Origin: an uncultured Lachnospiraceae bacterium
Lineage (GTDB): Bacteria; Bacillota; Clostridia; Lachnospirales; Lachnospiraceae
Assembly: GCA_910587635.1 (NCBI GenBank)
Contig: CAJUNB010000011.1
Coordinates: 62,001-126,000, forward strand
Length of the DNA stretch: 64,000 bases
Direction: 5' to 3'
Shown: in pieces, positions 41,796-51,073 of the stretch
Layout: each line of letters opens with the position of its first letter
Numbering within the stretch: the stretch's first letter is position 1
Position numbers and translations under genes: made by a program
The notes under the pieces: model-generated
The model's database searches: none
What the model saw: the letters and a program-made list of their open reading frames with translations, nothing else
Told to the model about the DNA's origin: nothing

Positions 41796-41815
41796 TACCC
41801 TCAGTGAACAAGGGG
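41796..41815 (-). repeat. dispersed GAACAAGGG repeat, single copy
   Basis: TACCCTCAGTGAACAAGGGG. The same 18-20 bp sequence, in either orientation and with C for T at one place, occurs at 14998-15043 (twice, as a palindrome), 60406-60426, 63114-63133 and 63192-63212. Confidence 0.85.
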
Positions 41816-41836
41816 ACGATAAAAATATAAATCGCA

Positions 41837-41935
41837 CTGCGGCAGATTGGAAATATGTCGCTGAAGCCCTAAAGGACTGGCCTTGCGTCGCGGTCTGCCG
41901 CAGGCGGAGAATCCTGAGATGCAGGATTCTTTTTT
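41837..41935 (+). ncRNA. candidate structured small RNA with its own terminator
   Basis: CTGCGGCAGA (41837-41846) pairs perfectly with TCTGCCGCAG (41894-41903) and encloses a core (41866-41895) that matches 10861-10890 at 26 of 30 bases. Five bases later AGAATCCTG-AGATG-CAGGATTCT with TTTTTT forms a strong intrinsic terminator (41908-41935). The preceding gene already ends at its own terminator, so a second one here suggests a separate short transcript. No promoter is clear just upstream, so this remains a hypothesis. Confidence 0.4.
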
Positions 41936-42080
41936 ATGCACACGGATGCGTAAGGAAATTAGCAACAAAAGCTGCACATGCCCGGAGCGCGATAGTGGTG
42001 AGGGGCATTTCACTACTCGCGTAACGAATCATGCAGACGCGATTCTTTACTCATCTGCGGGAAATACACTATAATTCCTA

Positions 42081-42109
42081 TAGATGAAAATGGGTATCTA
42101 TGGTATAAT
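42081..42109 (+). promoter_or_regulatory. promoter of glgP-malQ
   Basis: An extended -10, TGG-TATAAT (42101-42109), lies 17 bp after a weak -35 TAGATG (42081-42086). A 180-nt leader with two small hairpins follows. Confidence 0.55.
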
Positions 42110-42288
42110 ATATACGAATCTTGCCCGAATGGGCATCCGATATGTGCGGAGCACATAATATCGTATCCGTAAAAGGCAGAGATAATTGGATTAAAATATA
42201 GCTGTCAGATTTGTGGCACAATATGCAGTGCCTGAAGAAAATATATTGCTCAAAATGTTACTTGAGACAGGAAAAGGAGGAAACTTTT

Positions 42289-44604
42289 ATGCCAATGGAA
42301 CGGGAAATGCAGCAAGAGGTGATTTTGATGAATCTGGAAACCAATCTTTCACAGATCACCCGGGAAATGTATGGAAAGTCAATTGGGGAAACGGATGATA
42401 AAGAAATATATTATGCGATATTGAGCCTTTGTAAAAATATTTTAGGAGCTACTCCGGTAATATCGGGAGACAAAAAGATCTATTATATTTCTGCAGAGTT
42501 TCTGATCGGGAAGCTGTTGTCCAACAATCTGATTAATCTGGGAATTTATGATAAGCTGGAAGAGATATTGCGGACAAATGGAAAAGAGCTTTCCAAAATT
42601 GAAGAGGTAGAACCGGAGCCTTCTCTGGGGAATGGGGGACTGGGGCGTTTGGCTGCTTGTTTCCTGGATTCCATTGCCACACTTGGACTGCCGGGAGAAG
42701 GGATTGGCCTGAATTATCATTTCGGCCTTTTCCAGCAGGTATTCCGGGATAGGCTGCAGAAGGCAGAGAAGAACGAATGGATTGAAAAAGATTCCTGGCT
42801 GACAAAGACGGATACGACATTTGACGTTTTTTTCGGAAAGAAGAAAGTGACTTCCAGACTCTATGATGTGGATGTGATCGGGTACAAAGGCGGTGTGAAC
42901 AAACTCCGTCTGTTTGATATTGAGTCAGTGGATGAAAGCCTGGTGACAGAGGGAATTGATTTCGACAAAGAGGCAATAGAGAAAAATCTGACATTGTTTT
43001 TATATCCTGATGATTCTGACGAAGCGGGAAATCTTCTTCGTATCTATCAGCAGTATTTTATGGTCAGCAATGCGGCACAGCTGATACTGCGGGAAATGAA
43101 AGAAAAGAAATATGATTTGCGTCGGATGTACGATCACGCAGTGATTCAGATTAACGATACACATCCTACGATGATCATACCTGAGTTGATTCGTATTCTT
43201 ATGGAAGATAAAGCTTTTACGATGGATGAAGCTATCGAAGTCGTAAGCAGGACATGTGCCTATACAAATCACACGATTCTGGCCGAAGCCCTGGAAAAGT
43301 GGCCTTTGGCTTATCTGGAAAAGGTAGTGCCACAGCTCATACCGATTATCAAAGAGCTGGATAAGCGGGTGGCAGATAAATATAAGGATGAGAAAGTTCA
43401 GGTTATCGATAAAGATAAAAGAGTGCACATGGCCCATATTGACATTCATTATGGCTTCAGTGTAAATGGTGTGGCTGCAATTCATACGGATATTTTGAAA
43501 AATACGGAATTGAAACCGTTCTATGATATTTATCCTGAGAAATTTAACAATAAGACAAACGGTATCACTTTCCGCAGATGGCTTCTTTCCTGCAACAGAG
43601 AGTTGACAGCCTTTATAGACGAACTGATCGGACAGGATTATAAAAAAGATGCGTTCCAGTTGGAAAAATTAATGGCCTATGTGGACGAGGAAGAAGTGCT
43701 GGGAAGACTGGAAAAAATCAAAAGAAAGAAAAAGGAAGCATTGGCTGCTTACGTGGCAGAAAAAGAAGACGTGGAATTGAACCCCGATTCCATATTTGAT
43801 ATTCAGATCAAACGACTCCATGAGTATAAACGTCAGCAGATGAATGCGCTGTATATTATACACAAATATCTGGAAATCAAAAAAGGTAAAAAGCCTTCCA
43901 CGCCGCTCACTTTTATTTTCGGAGCCAAGGCCGCGCCTGCCTATGTGATTGCTCAGGATATTATTCATCTACTCCTCGTATTACAGGAGATCGTTAATCA
44001 TGACCCGGATGTGAGTCCGTATATGAAAGTGCTCATGGTGGAGAACTACAATGTGAGCTATGCAGAAAAGCTGATTCCGGCCTGTGACATTTCGGAACAG
44101 ATATCTCTGGCGTCTAAAGAGGCATCGGGAACGGGCAATATGAAATTTATGCTGAACGGCGCGGTGACATTGGGGACAGACGATGGGGCCAATGTGGAGA
44201 TTCATGAGCTGGTAGGAGACGATAATATCTATATTTTCGGAGAGGATTCCGATACGGTGATTGCACACTACGAGAATGCAGATTATGTGTCTAAAAAGTA
44301 TTATCGAAACAGTCCCGTTATCCGGGAAGCTGTGGATTTCATTGTGAGCAAACAGGCTCTTGCAGTTGGGCACAGGGAGAATCTTGGGCGGCTCTATATG
44401 GAGCTGCTGCGGAAAGACTGGTTTATGACATTGCTGGATCTGGAAGACTATATCAAAGTGAAAGATCAGGCGTTTGCAGACTATGAAAATCGGGCGAAAT
44501 GGAAACGGATGATGCTTGTAAATATTGCAAAATCGGGATTTTTCTCATCAGACAGAACGATCGAGGAATACAACAGAGATATCTGGAAGCTGAACAGGGT
44601 GTAA
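42289..44604 (+). CDS. glgP: glycogen/starch/alpha-glucan phosphorylase
   Basis: Encodes a 771-residue phosphorylase that releases glucose 1-phosphate from alpha-1,4-glucans. Conserved regions include YYISAEFLIGKLLSNNLINLG, EPSLGNGGLGRLAACFLDS, QINDTHPTMIIPELIRIL and NGITFRRWL. The pyridoxal-phosphate Lys619 lies in EASGTGNMKFMLNGAVTLGT. AAAGGAGGAAAC precedes the ATG at 42289; the frame is open further upstream but without a site. It is followed by malQ after 53 bp, a classical glycogen or maltodextrin breakdown pair. Confidence 0.96.
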   Translation: MPMEREMQQEVILMNLETNLSQITREMYGKSIGETDDKEIYYAILSLCKNILGATPVISGDKKIYYISAEFLIGKLLSNNLINLGIYDKLEEILRTNGKELSKIEEVEPEPSLGNGGLGRLAACFLDSIATLGLPGEGIGLNYHFGLFQQVFRDRLQKAEKNEWIEKDSWLTKTDTTFDVFFGKKKVTSRLYDVDVIGYKGGVNKLRLFDIESVDESLVTEGIDFDKEAIEKNLTLFLYPDDSDEAGNLLRIYQQYFMVSNAAQLILREMKEKKYDLRRMYDHAVIQINDTHPTMIIPELIRILMEDKAFTMDEAIEVVSRTCAYTNHTILAEALEKWPLAYLEKVVPQLIPIIKELDKRVADKYKDEKVQVIDKDKRVHMAHIDIHYGFSVNGVAAIHTDILKNTELKPFYDIYPEKFNNKTNGITFRRWLLSCNRELTAFIDELIGQDYKKDAFQLEKLMAYVDEEEVLGRLEKIKRKKKEALAAYVAEKEDVELNPDSIFDIQIKRLHEYKRQQMNALYIIHKYLEIKKGKKPSTPLTFIFGAKAAPAYVIAQDIIHLLLVLQEIVNHDPDVSPYMKVLMVENYNVSYAEKLIPACDISEQISLASKEASGTGNMKFMLNGAVTLGTDDGANVEIHELVGDDNIYIFGEDSDTVIAHYENADYVSKKYYRNSPVIREAVDFIVSKQALAVGHRENLGRLYMELLRKDWFMTLLDLEDYIKVKDQAFADYENRAKWKRMMLVNIAKSGFFSSDRTIEEYNRDIWKLNRV

Positions 44605-44657
44605 CTGACACGGCATGCAGGAAAAATTGGTGTAAATGGAGGAAAGGGGAAGCGGGT

Positions 44658-46133
44658 ATGAGACAGAGTGGAATATTGATGGCAATATCCAGTATTCCGT
44701 CTAAATATGGGATTGGTGCATTTTCCAGGGAGGCCTATGAGTTTGTGGACTTTCTGGAAAAGGCCGGACAGCGCATCTGGCAGATACTGCCTCTTGGGCC
44801 GACTGGGTTTGGGGACTCTCCTTACCAGTCCTTTTCCACATTTGCAGGGAACCCCTATTTTATTGATCTGGAAACGTTGGTTCAGGAAGGATATCTCACA
44901 GAAAGAGACTGTGCTGTCTGCGATTTTGGCGATGATGAGGGTTACGTAGACTATGAGAAGATTTACAAGTCCCGTTTTCTCATTTTGCATAAAGCATACA
45001 GGAACAGTAATATTGCGAAGCTGCCTGCGTTTCAGGAATTCCGGCGGGAAAATAGGTATTGGCTGGAAGATTATGCTCTATATATGGCTGTGAAAAATGT
45101 GTTTGACGGTAAAAGCTGGAGCCAATGGGATGAAAAGATCAGGATGCGGGAACCGGAAGAAGTAGCCCGATACCGGGAATCATATGAAGATGAAATTCTA
45201 TTCTATGAATTTCTTCAGTTTGAGTTCACAAAGCAGTGGCGGGCTCTGAAACGTTACGCCAATCAGAAAAAAATAAAAATTGTAGGGGATATCCCTATCT
45301 ATGTGGCGCTGGACAGTGCAGATACATGGGCAAATCCAGAACTGTTTCAGTTGGATGACAGCTGTGCACCTGTGGCAGTGGCAGGCTGTCCCCCGGATGC
45401 TTTTTCCAAAACAGGACAGCTCTGGGGCAATCCTCTGTATCGGTGGGATTATCACAGACAGACGGGATACAAGTGGTGGATTCAGAGAATTGCCTATTGC
45501 TATCAGCTATATGACGTGGTGCGTATCGATCATTTCCGGGGATTTGATGAGTATTATGCCATTCCTTACGGGCATAAGACGGCGGAACTGGGACACTGGG
45601 AGAAAGGGCCTGGGTATGAGATATTCCGGGCGTTAAAAGAGAAACTGGGTCGGATTCAGGTGATCGCAGAGGATTTGGGGTTTTTGACTCCATCCGTTTT
45701 AAAGCTTGTAAAACGAACGGGTTATCCCGGAATGAAAGTGCTGCAGTTTGCCTTTGATTCCAGAGAAGACAGTGATTACCTGCCTCACAATTATACACAG
45801 AATTGTGTTGTCTATACGGGAACCCACGACAATGACACAACGGTGAACTGGTACAACACATTGAAGCGACAGGATAAAAATTTTGCGAAGCGCTATTTGA
45901 ATATAAAAGAAAAAAAGGGTATTCACTGGGTATTTATCCGGGCGGCACTCGCCAGTGTGGCGGGTACAGCAGTGATTCCTATGCAGGATTATCTGGGACT
46001 GGGGGGAGAGGCACGTATGAATGTACCTTCTACTCTCGGGACAAACTGGAAATGGCGGATGGAAAAAGGAGCCTGCACAGATACACTTGCCGGAGAGATT
46101 CGACAGATGGTGCAGCTGTATGGCAGGCTGTAG
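44658..46133 (+). CDS. malQ: 4-alpha-glucanotransferase
   Basis: Encodes a 491-residue GH77 amylomaltase that transfers alpha-1,4-glucan segments and makes longer chains available to the phosphorylase. The N-terminus GILMAISSIPSKYGIGAFSREAYEFVDFLEKAGQRIWQILPLGPTG is typical. The catalytic nucleophile Asp is in VVRIDHFRGF, the acid/base Glu in VIAEDLGFLTP, and the stabilising Asp in GTHDNDT. The ATG at 44658 is chosen by the upstream GGAGGAAAGGGG and family length. It converges on the CYTH gene with 29 bp between stops. Confidence 0.95.
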   Translation: MRQSGILMAISSIPSKYGIGAFSREAYEFVDFLEKAGQRIWQILPLGPTGFGDSPYQSFSTFAGNPYFIDLETLVQEGYLTERDCAVCDFGDDEGYVDYEKIYKSRFLILHKAYRNSNIAKLPAFQEFRRENRYWLEDYALYMAVKNVFDGKSWSQWDEKIRMREPEEVARYRESYEDEILFYEFLQFEFTKQWRALKRYANQKKIKIVGDIPIYVALDSADTWANPELFQLDDSCAPVAVAGCPPDAFSKTGQLWGNPLYRWDYHRQTGYKWWIQRIAYCYQLYDVVRIDHFRGFDEYYAIPYGHKTAELGHWEKGPGYEIFRALKEKLGRIQVIAEDLGFLTPSVLKLVKRTGYPGMKVLQFAFDSREDSDYLPHNYTQNCVVYTGTHDNDTTVNWYNTLKRQDKNFAKRYLNIKEKKGIHWVFIRAALASVAGTAVIPMQDYLGLGGEARMNVPSTLGTNWKWRMEKGACTDTLAGEIRQMVQLYGRL

Positions 46134-46162
46134 GTGCGGCGGAGCCGGGTATATCAGCAGGG

Positions 46163-46633
46163 TCACATATCCCTCAGCTGCGCTGCAGGGTCATACACTT
46201 TCGATAAAAAAGAATTATGATAGTGAGGATCACAAGTAACATCCTCTGAAAACCAGGCCGGGGGCATGAAGCTTTCGGCTTCTTTTTCTGTGGCAAATTC
46301 CACTTCTGCAATAATAAGAGGGGCAAAAGGGGGAGCGAAAATATCAAGCTCAATTGTATAATGCTTCCATGGAATGAGATACCGTTTTTTTGATATGACA
46401 TTCCCGTCACATTTTGGCAACAGATGGGCATAACTCTCCCTGTTCAGAGACAGATTATATTCTTCTCGCGCCAGCATACCGCTGCCTTTGTAGGTCATAT
46501 AGTAAGTATCGTCTTCCCGACGGATGCGTATGACCGGATCGGTATTCAGATAGGCCTGCTCCAAGTGCTTTACCGGATACTGTTCCAGATGGTCAGGAAG
46601 GCATTTCACTGTAAATTTACGTTCGATTTCCAT
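46163..46633 (-). CDS. CYTH-domain protein
   Basis: Encodes a 156-residue protein of the CYTH (adenylate cyclase CyaB/thiamine triphosphatase) superfamily. The signature ExExK appears as MEIERKF at the N-terminus, and the tunnel's basic and acidic pairs continue (PVIRIRREDDTYYMTYKG, ISKKRYLIPWKHYTIELDIF, IIAEVEFATEKEAESF). Bacterial members hydrolyse triphosphate compounds such as tripolyphosphate. The minus-strand AAGGAG is too close to an earlier ATG and fits the start at 46633. It lies 43 bp downstream of the hybrid kinase gene and may share its transcript. Confidence 0.88.
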   Translation of the reverse strand: MEIERKFTVKCLPDHLEQYPVKHLEQAYLNTDPVIRIRREDDTYYMTYKGSGMLAREEYNLSLNRESYAHLLPKCDGNVISKKRYLIPWKHYTIELDIFAPPFAPLIIAEVEFATEKEAESFMPPAWFSEDVTCDPHYHNSFLSKVYDPAAQLRDM

Positions 46634-46676
46634 AGATAGCATTCTCCTTGTATGTACTGCAGGCAGTGGACAGACG

Positions 46677-49600
46677 TCAGTTCAGGAACTGATTCAGCAC
46701 AGCGATGAGGTCGTCGATCTGGAAGGGCTTTGAAATATGGGCATCCATACCGCTTTTCAGTGCCTGCGTCTTATCTTCTTCCATTGCATTGGCTGTCATG
46801 GCGATGATGGGAATTTCTTTTGCATCCTGCCGTGACAGGGAACGAATTGTACGGGTCGCCTCATATCCGTTCATAACGGGCATCTGCACATCCATCAGAA
46901 TTGCATTATAATAATAAGGCTGCGATTTTTCCATCATTTCCACAGCATCGGTACCGTCTGGTGCAGATTCGATGACGAATCCGATTTCTGACAGGATTTC
47001 TTCCGCAATCTCCCGGTTCAGATCGATATCTTCTACGAGCAGAAGCCGTTTTCCGCTGAAATCTGCAGCGGTCCATGGCATAGATTCTTCTTTCTCTTCG
47101 ATCAGATGATTGGCGGTGAGCAGCGCTGATTTCAGATCGGATAGAAAGAGTGGTTTGGCACAGAAAACAGTGACTCCGGCTGCTTTTGCATCTTCTTCGA
47201 TATCGGTCCAGTCGTAGGCTGTGAGATTGATAATCGGTACATCGTTTCCTACGGCTTTTCGGATTCTTCTGACTGTTTCCATACCGCTCATTTCCGGCAT
47301 CTGCCAGTCTATGATATAAGTAAGGTAAGGATCTCCTTCCTCCCGGGCACTCTTGGCATGATATACTGCTTCCCGGCCGGAAGTCGTCCAGTCCGGCCGC
47401 ATGCCCAGTTTTTTCAGCATTTTGCTTACACTGCCACAAATATTGAAATCATCGTCTACCACAAGTACCCTCATATCCGAGAGCTCTTTGATCTGGTCGA
47501 TTCGGGTATCGGAATCCTGGATTTTTAAATTGAGTTGTACGATAAATTCAGTTCCTTTTCCGAGTTCACTCTGTACGGCTATCGTACCTCCCATCATGTC
47601 AATAATATTTTTTGTAATAGCCATACCAAGCCCCGTCCCCTGAATACCGGTTTTGGTGGTGCTGGATTCCCGCTCAAATGGTTCGAAGATATGATTGACA
47701 AATTCCTGTGTCATACCGATTCCATTGTCTTTTACCGTAAAGATATAATCACCAAAGCCCTGACGGAGAGAAGTTTTCTGCATGAGATGCAGGCTGATCG
47801 TACCACCGGCAGGGGTATATTTTATGGCGTTGCTCATCAGATTTACGAGTACCTGATTCAGCTTCAGGGAATCTACAATAATTTCTTCATTGGCAATATC
47901 AAAGGTATCGATGAACAGTTCCAGCTGCTTTGCCTTTACCTGGGGCTGGATGATATTGACAAGGCTGTGCATCAGTTCAGAAATATTACATTCCTGATTA
48001 TTGATCTGTACTTTTCCGCTTTCTATTCTGCTCATATCCAGGATGTCATTGATAAGGCTGAGTAAATGATTGCTGGAAGAGAGAACTTTTTGCAGACAGT
48101 CTTTCACCTGTTCTTTGTTGTCGATGTGGCTGATTGCGATATTGGAAAAGCCAATGATGGCGTTCATAGGCGTACGAATATCATGGGACATATTGGAAAG
48201 AAAAGCAGTTTTGGCCTTGCTGGCATGCTGTGCCTGCATCAGCGCGTCACGGAGAATCTGTGTCTGTTCTTCCTGCTTTTCTACCTGCTGTGTGATATCT
48301 TTCGTTACGACGAGAACAATGATGTCTCCTGTATCGTCATCCTGGGTCATGATAAAAGACTGGCGGACACAGATCTTTTGGCCATTTGTATCTTTGTTCC
48401 AGAATACAGCACTTACTTCACCGATACCCTGGGTGAAACTGTCCCTTAAATAGTCGCTGTTGACAATGGTGCAGTAGTCTTCCAGAGATTCTTCCAATAT
48501 AAACTGCTGCCAATGGCTGAACCATTCAGAGGCCCTGCAAGGAGCTTCTAATCCTGCCATCTCCAGAAGAGGCGTCTGCTTTCCGCGTAGCAGAGCGAAT
48601 ATGTCTTTTTCTATCAGATCTCTGGTCAGATTGAAATCATAGGTGCAGATAGAGTCGGCTGTGATTGCTACCCGGTATTGCCGCTCTTTTCGGTTGGCGA
48701 GAGAGATTTCCGCCTGGATACGCAGTTCTCTTTCTTTTGTTTCTGTAATATTCTGTCGGATAAACAGGACTTTGCTGGCCTTGCCTTCCTGCCGCTCGAG
48801 ACAGATAATGTTCATGTGTTCCCAGCCTGTCTGTCCGTTTCGACGGACATGGTATTCAAGGCGGATATCGGTACTTTCTTCTCCCAATCTGGAGATGAGC
48901 ACATTTTTGTCAGAAAGTTCAGCAAATTTTTCCCGGTCACTTTCCAGAATAAGAAAGGAGGACATATATGTAAAGAAGTCTGTATAATCGCCATTTGGAG
49001 GAACATCAGCCTGTTCCGGCTTTGTACCTGCCAGATAGTGATAAGTACCCCTTTCTAAATCCAGCATGACAAAGCGGGAGAACAGCGTATTCACACCGTT
49101 GGTAACGTAACTCATTTCAAGATTTTTCTGTTCCAGATATTTTCTTGCCTGTTTGGCCTGAATGATAATAATGACTATATAAAGAAAAAACAGCAATATC
49201 AGCAGAAGTTCCAATAAAATACCTATCCGATTTGCTTCCTGTACCATGTGTCTGGTGATGCTTTTCGGGAAAATCTGAACGAGGACGTAATCGGTACCAT
49301 CAAGAGGGAAAATGCTGATATTGTCTGTCTGACTCTGGGGGTCACAAATAAAGGAGCCTTCTTCTCTGCTATCGAATAATTCTTTGGACTTTTCGGCTGT
49401 GAGTGTATCGATAGAACCGGAGGATGTCAAACTGTCAATTAGATGTATGTCATATTTTCGGCCGTCGGAGCTGGCAATGACTGTTCCGTCCGTCATACAG
49501 AGATATACATCTGCAGTTTCTCCGAAATAACTTGCAGTGAGCATATGCTGCAAATATTTTTCAGCAAGATGAGCTCCTCTTAGGACGCCAATGATTTCAC

Positions 49601-50072
49601 CGTTATAATAGAGCGGCGTGTAAAATCCCATCATAGTCTCGTGATTGATACGAGAGTCAAAAATAACGGATGTACCGCTTTCTCCCTGCATTCCCTTCAG
49701 GTAATAATCCCGGTCCGTGGCATCAGAAGTCTGACCGTCAGAGGTGTAGTTGATACCATCTGTATCGGTAAAACGCATGAGTTCAAAAATAGAATTCTGT
49801 TCAATATCTCTTAATTGTTCTGGGGAAACAGAAGGATTTGTCAGATTTTTTCCCAAAAAATAGGAGTAAGATTTGATCTGGCTCGATGCATTTTTAAATT
49901 CCTCTTCGATACGTCCTGCTGTTTGGCGGGCGCAGTCGACAGCGTAGTTTAAATTTTGCTCTTCAATACGCTGTCTGTTTTTTTCTGTGTACCAGATAAA
50001 CAGAAAAATGATAGCAATTATGAGAAGTATAATCGAGCTAATTCGCTGCAATGCTCTTTTTCTTTCATGCAT
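46677..50072 (-). CDS. hybrid sensor histidine kinase with two receiver domains
   Basis: Encodes a 1131-residue membrane kinase. A first membrane segment (about 11-28) and a second (about 280-302) bracket an extracellular dCache-like sensor (SIFELMRFTDTDGINYTSDGQ, ATDRDYYLKGMQGESGTSVIFDSRIN, GFYTPLYYNGEIIGVLRGA). Two PAS-like regions follow (about 330-600), then the HisKA domain with His630 in SHDIRTPMNAIIGFS and an HATPase domain (NQVLVNLMSNAIKYTPAGG, GIGMTQEF, GTGLGMAIT). Two receivers end the protein, with Asp922 (IIDWQMP) and Asp1061 (ILMDVQMP). No separate output protein is encoded beside it. It is divergent from nanE, 221 bp apart. Confidence 0.94.
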   Translation of the reverse strand: MHERKRALQRISSIILLIIAIIFLFIWYTEKNRQRIEEQNLNYAVDCARQTAGRIEEEFKNASSQIKSYSYFLGKNLTNPSVSPEQLRDIEQNSIFELMRFTDTDGINYTSDGQTSDATDRDYYLKGMQGESGTSVIFDSRINHETMMGFYTPLYYNGEIIGVLRGAHLAEKYLQHMLTASYFGETADVYLCMTDGTVIASSDGRKYDIHLIDSLTSSGSIDTLTAEKSKELFDSREEGSFICDPQSQTDNISIFPLDGTDYVLVQIFPKSITRHMVQEANRIGILLELLLILLFFLYIVIIIIQAKQARKYLEQKNLEMSYVTNGVNTLFSRFVMLDLERGTYHYLAGTKPEQADVPPNGDYTDFFTYMSSFLILESDREKFAELSDKNVLISRLGEESTDIRLEYHVRRNGQTGWEHMNIICLERQEGKASKVLFIRQNITETKERELRIQAEISLANRKERQYRVAITADSICTYDFNLTRDLIEKDIFALLRGKQTPLLEMAGLEAPCRASEWFSHWQQFILEESLEDYCTIVNSDYLRDSFTQGIGEVSAVFWNKDTNGQKICVRQSFIMTQDDDTGDIIVLVVTKDITQQVEKQEEQTQILRDALMQAQHASKAKTAFLSNMSHDIRTPMNAIIGFSNIAISHIDNKEQVKDCLQKVLSSSNHLLSLINDILDMSRIESGKVQINNQECNISELMHSLVNIIQPQVKAKQLELFIDTFDIANEEIIVDSLKLNQVLVNLMSNAIKYTPAGGTISLHLMQKTSLRQGFGDYIFTVKDNGIGMTQEFVNHIFEPFERESSTTKTGIQGTGLGMAITKNIIDMMGGTIAVQSELGKGTEFIVQLNLKIQDSDTRIDQIKELSDMRVLVVDDDFNICGSVSKMLKKLGMRPDWTTSGREAVYHAKSAREEGDPYLTYIIDWQMPEMSGMETVRRIRKAVGNDVPIINLTAYDWTDIEEDAKAAGVTVFCAKPLFLSDLKSALLTANHLIEEKEESMPWTAADFSGKRLLLVEDIDLNREIAEEILSEIGFVIESAPDGTDAVEMMEKSQPYYYNAILMDVQMPVMNGYEATRTIRSLSRQDAKEIPIIAMTANAMEEDKTQALKSGMDAHISKPFQIDDLIAVLNQFLN

Positions 50073-50121
50073 AGGAAAATCCCCCTGAAGAATGCTTGTT
50101 TAAAGACATAAATATACATAA

Positions 50122-50150
50122 ATTCTATCACGAAAAAAAAGAGGTTTCAA
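50122..50150 (-). promoter_or_regulatory. promoter of the hybrid kinase gene
   Basis: On the minus strand TTGAAA (50150-50145), 17 bp, TAGAAT (50127-50122), about 50 bp before the start codon. Confidence 0.65.
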
Positions 50151-50214
50151 TGATTTAAAGTGGATAAGAGAGTAGAATAAAAAGATTTAAAAAAATATTT
50201 TTTATTATGAAATA

Positions 50215-50243
50215 TTGACAAAAAAATATTTTTTTAATATAAT
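50215..50243 (+). promoter_or_regulatory. consensus promoter of the nanE operon
   Basis: TTGACA (50215-50220), a 17-bp A/T-only spacer and TATAAT (50238-50243): full consensus, 50 bp before nanE. A promoter this strong would be expected to need repression, probably by the RpiR regulator at the end of the operon. Confidence 0.9.
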
Positions 50244-50293
50244 CAGATCAAACCTACTCACTGTACAAAGAGGATAAGAAGGGTGAGAAAAAG

Positions 50294-50974
50294 ATGAATG
50301 ATATTTTGCAGCAACTTAAAGGAGGGCTGATTGTCTCCTGTCAGGCGTTGCCGGGTGAACCGTTACATATGCCAGGATATATGGTGGGGATGGCAGAGGC
50401 TGCCAAGCGGGCCGGCGCTGTGGGTATCCGGTCCAATGGGACGGAAGATGTGAGGGCGATCAGAAAAGAGATTGCGTTACCGGTGATAGGTCTGATCAAA
50501 TTTTATTATGATGACAGCGAAGTCTATATCACACCGACGATGCGGGAAGCGGAAGCGCTTGTAGAAGCCGGTGCAGATATTATCGCAATAGATGCCACTG
50601 ACAGAATACGTCCTTTCGGGGAGAAAAGGGAAACGTTTTTCGAACAGCTCCGCAGACGTTATCCGAAGCAGCTGTTTATGGCTGACTGTGCCACAATAGA
50701 AGATGGACTGCTGGCCGAGAAAATAGGATATGATATTATCGGGACGACGATGTGTGGATATACGAAAGAGACGCAGCAGGCTGCGAGACCGCCTTTTGAG
50801 ATGATACGATTTTTATCTGTTCATTGTAAAATTCCGGTTTTTGCGGAAGGCGGTATCTGGACGCCTGAAGAGTTAAAAAAAGTATTTGAATGCGGTGCCT
50901 ATTCAGCGGTGATCGGTTCGGCTATTACAAGGCCCTATGAAATAGCGAAGCGTTTTGTGGAAGCGATTCTGTAG
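50294..50974 (+). CDS. nanE: N-acetylmannosamine-6-phosphate 2-epimerase
   Basis: Encodes a 226-residue TIM-barrel epimerase that converts ManNAc-6-phosphate to GlcNAc-6-phosphate. Family features: LKGGLIVSCQALPGEPLH, the catalytic Lys in GLIKFYYDDSEVYITPTMREAEALVEAGADIIAIDATDR, LFMADCATIEDG, and the acidic residue in VFAEGGIWTPEEL. It is first in an operon with a sugar importer and ROK kinase. AGAAGGGTGAG lies just before the ATG. Confidence 0.95.
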   Translation: MNDILQQLKGGLIVSCQALPGEPLHMPGYMVGMAEAAKRAGAVGIRSNGTEDVRAIRKEIALPVIGLIKFYYDDSEVYITPTMREAEALVEAGADIIAIDATDRIRPFGEKRETFFEQLRRRYPKQLFMADCATIEDGLLAEKIGYDIIGTTMCGYTKETQQAARPPFEMIRFLSVHCKIPVFAEGGIWTPEELKKVFECGAYSAVIGSAITRPYEIAKRFVEAIL

Positions 50975-51073
50975 AAGTGTTTGGTTGTGTAACAGTCTTG
51001 CAACAGGATATTTCATATGTGGTAATGCATATGTTTCTATCAAAACAGAGTGAGAAAGGGAAAGGGGAAAACT

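Larger units (their letters stand above)
41700..42288. other. repeat-rich spacer between pfp and glgP
   Basis: In order it holds the pfp terminator (41732-41764), one copy of the dispersed GAACAAGGG repeat (41796-41815), a structured element with its own terminator (41837-41935), further palindromic fragments (TTTTTATGCACA is shared with 10738 onward), a promoter (42081-42109) and the hairpins TGCCC-GAAT-GGGCA and ATGTGC-GGAG-CACAT (about 42122-42158) in the glgP leader. No gene is seen. Confidence 0.7.
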
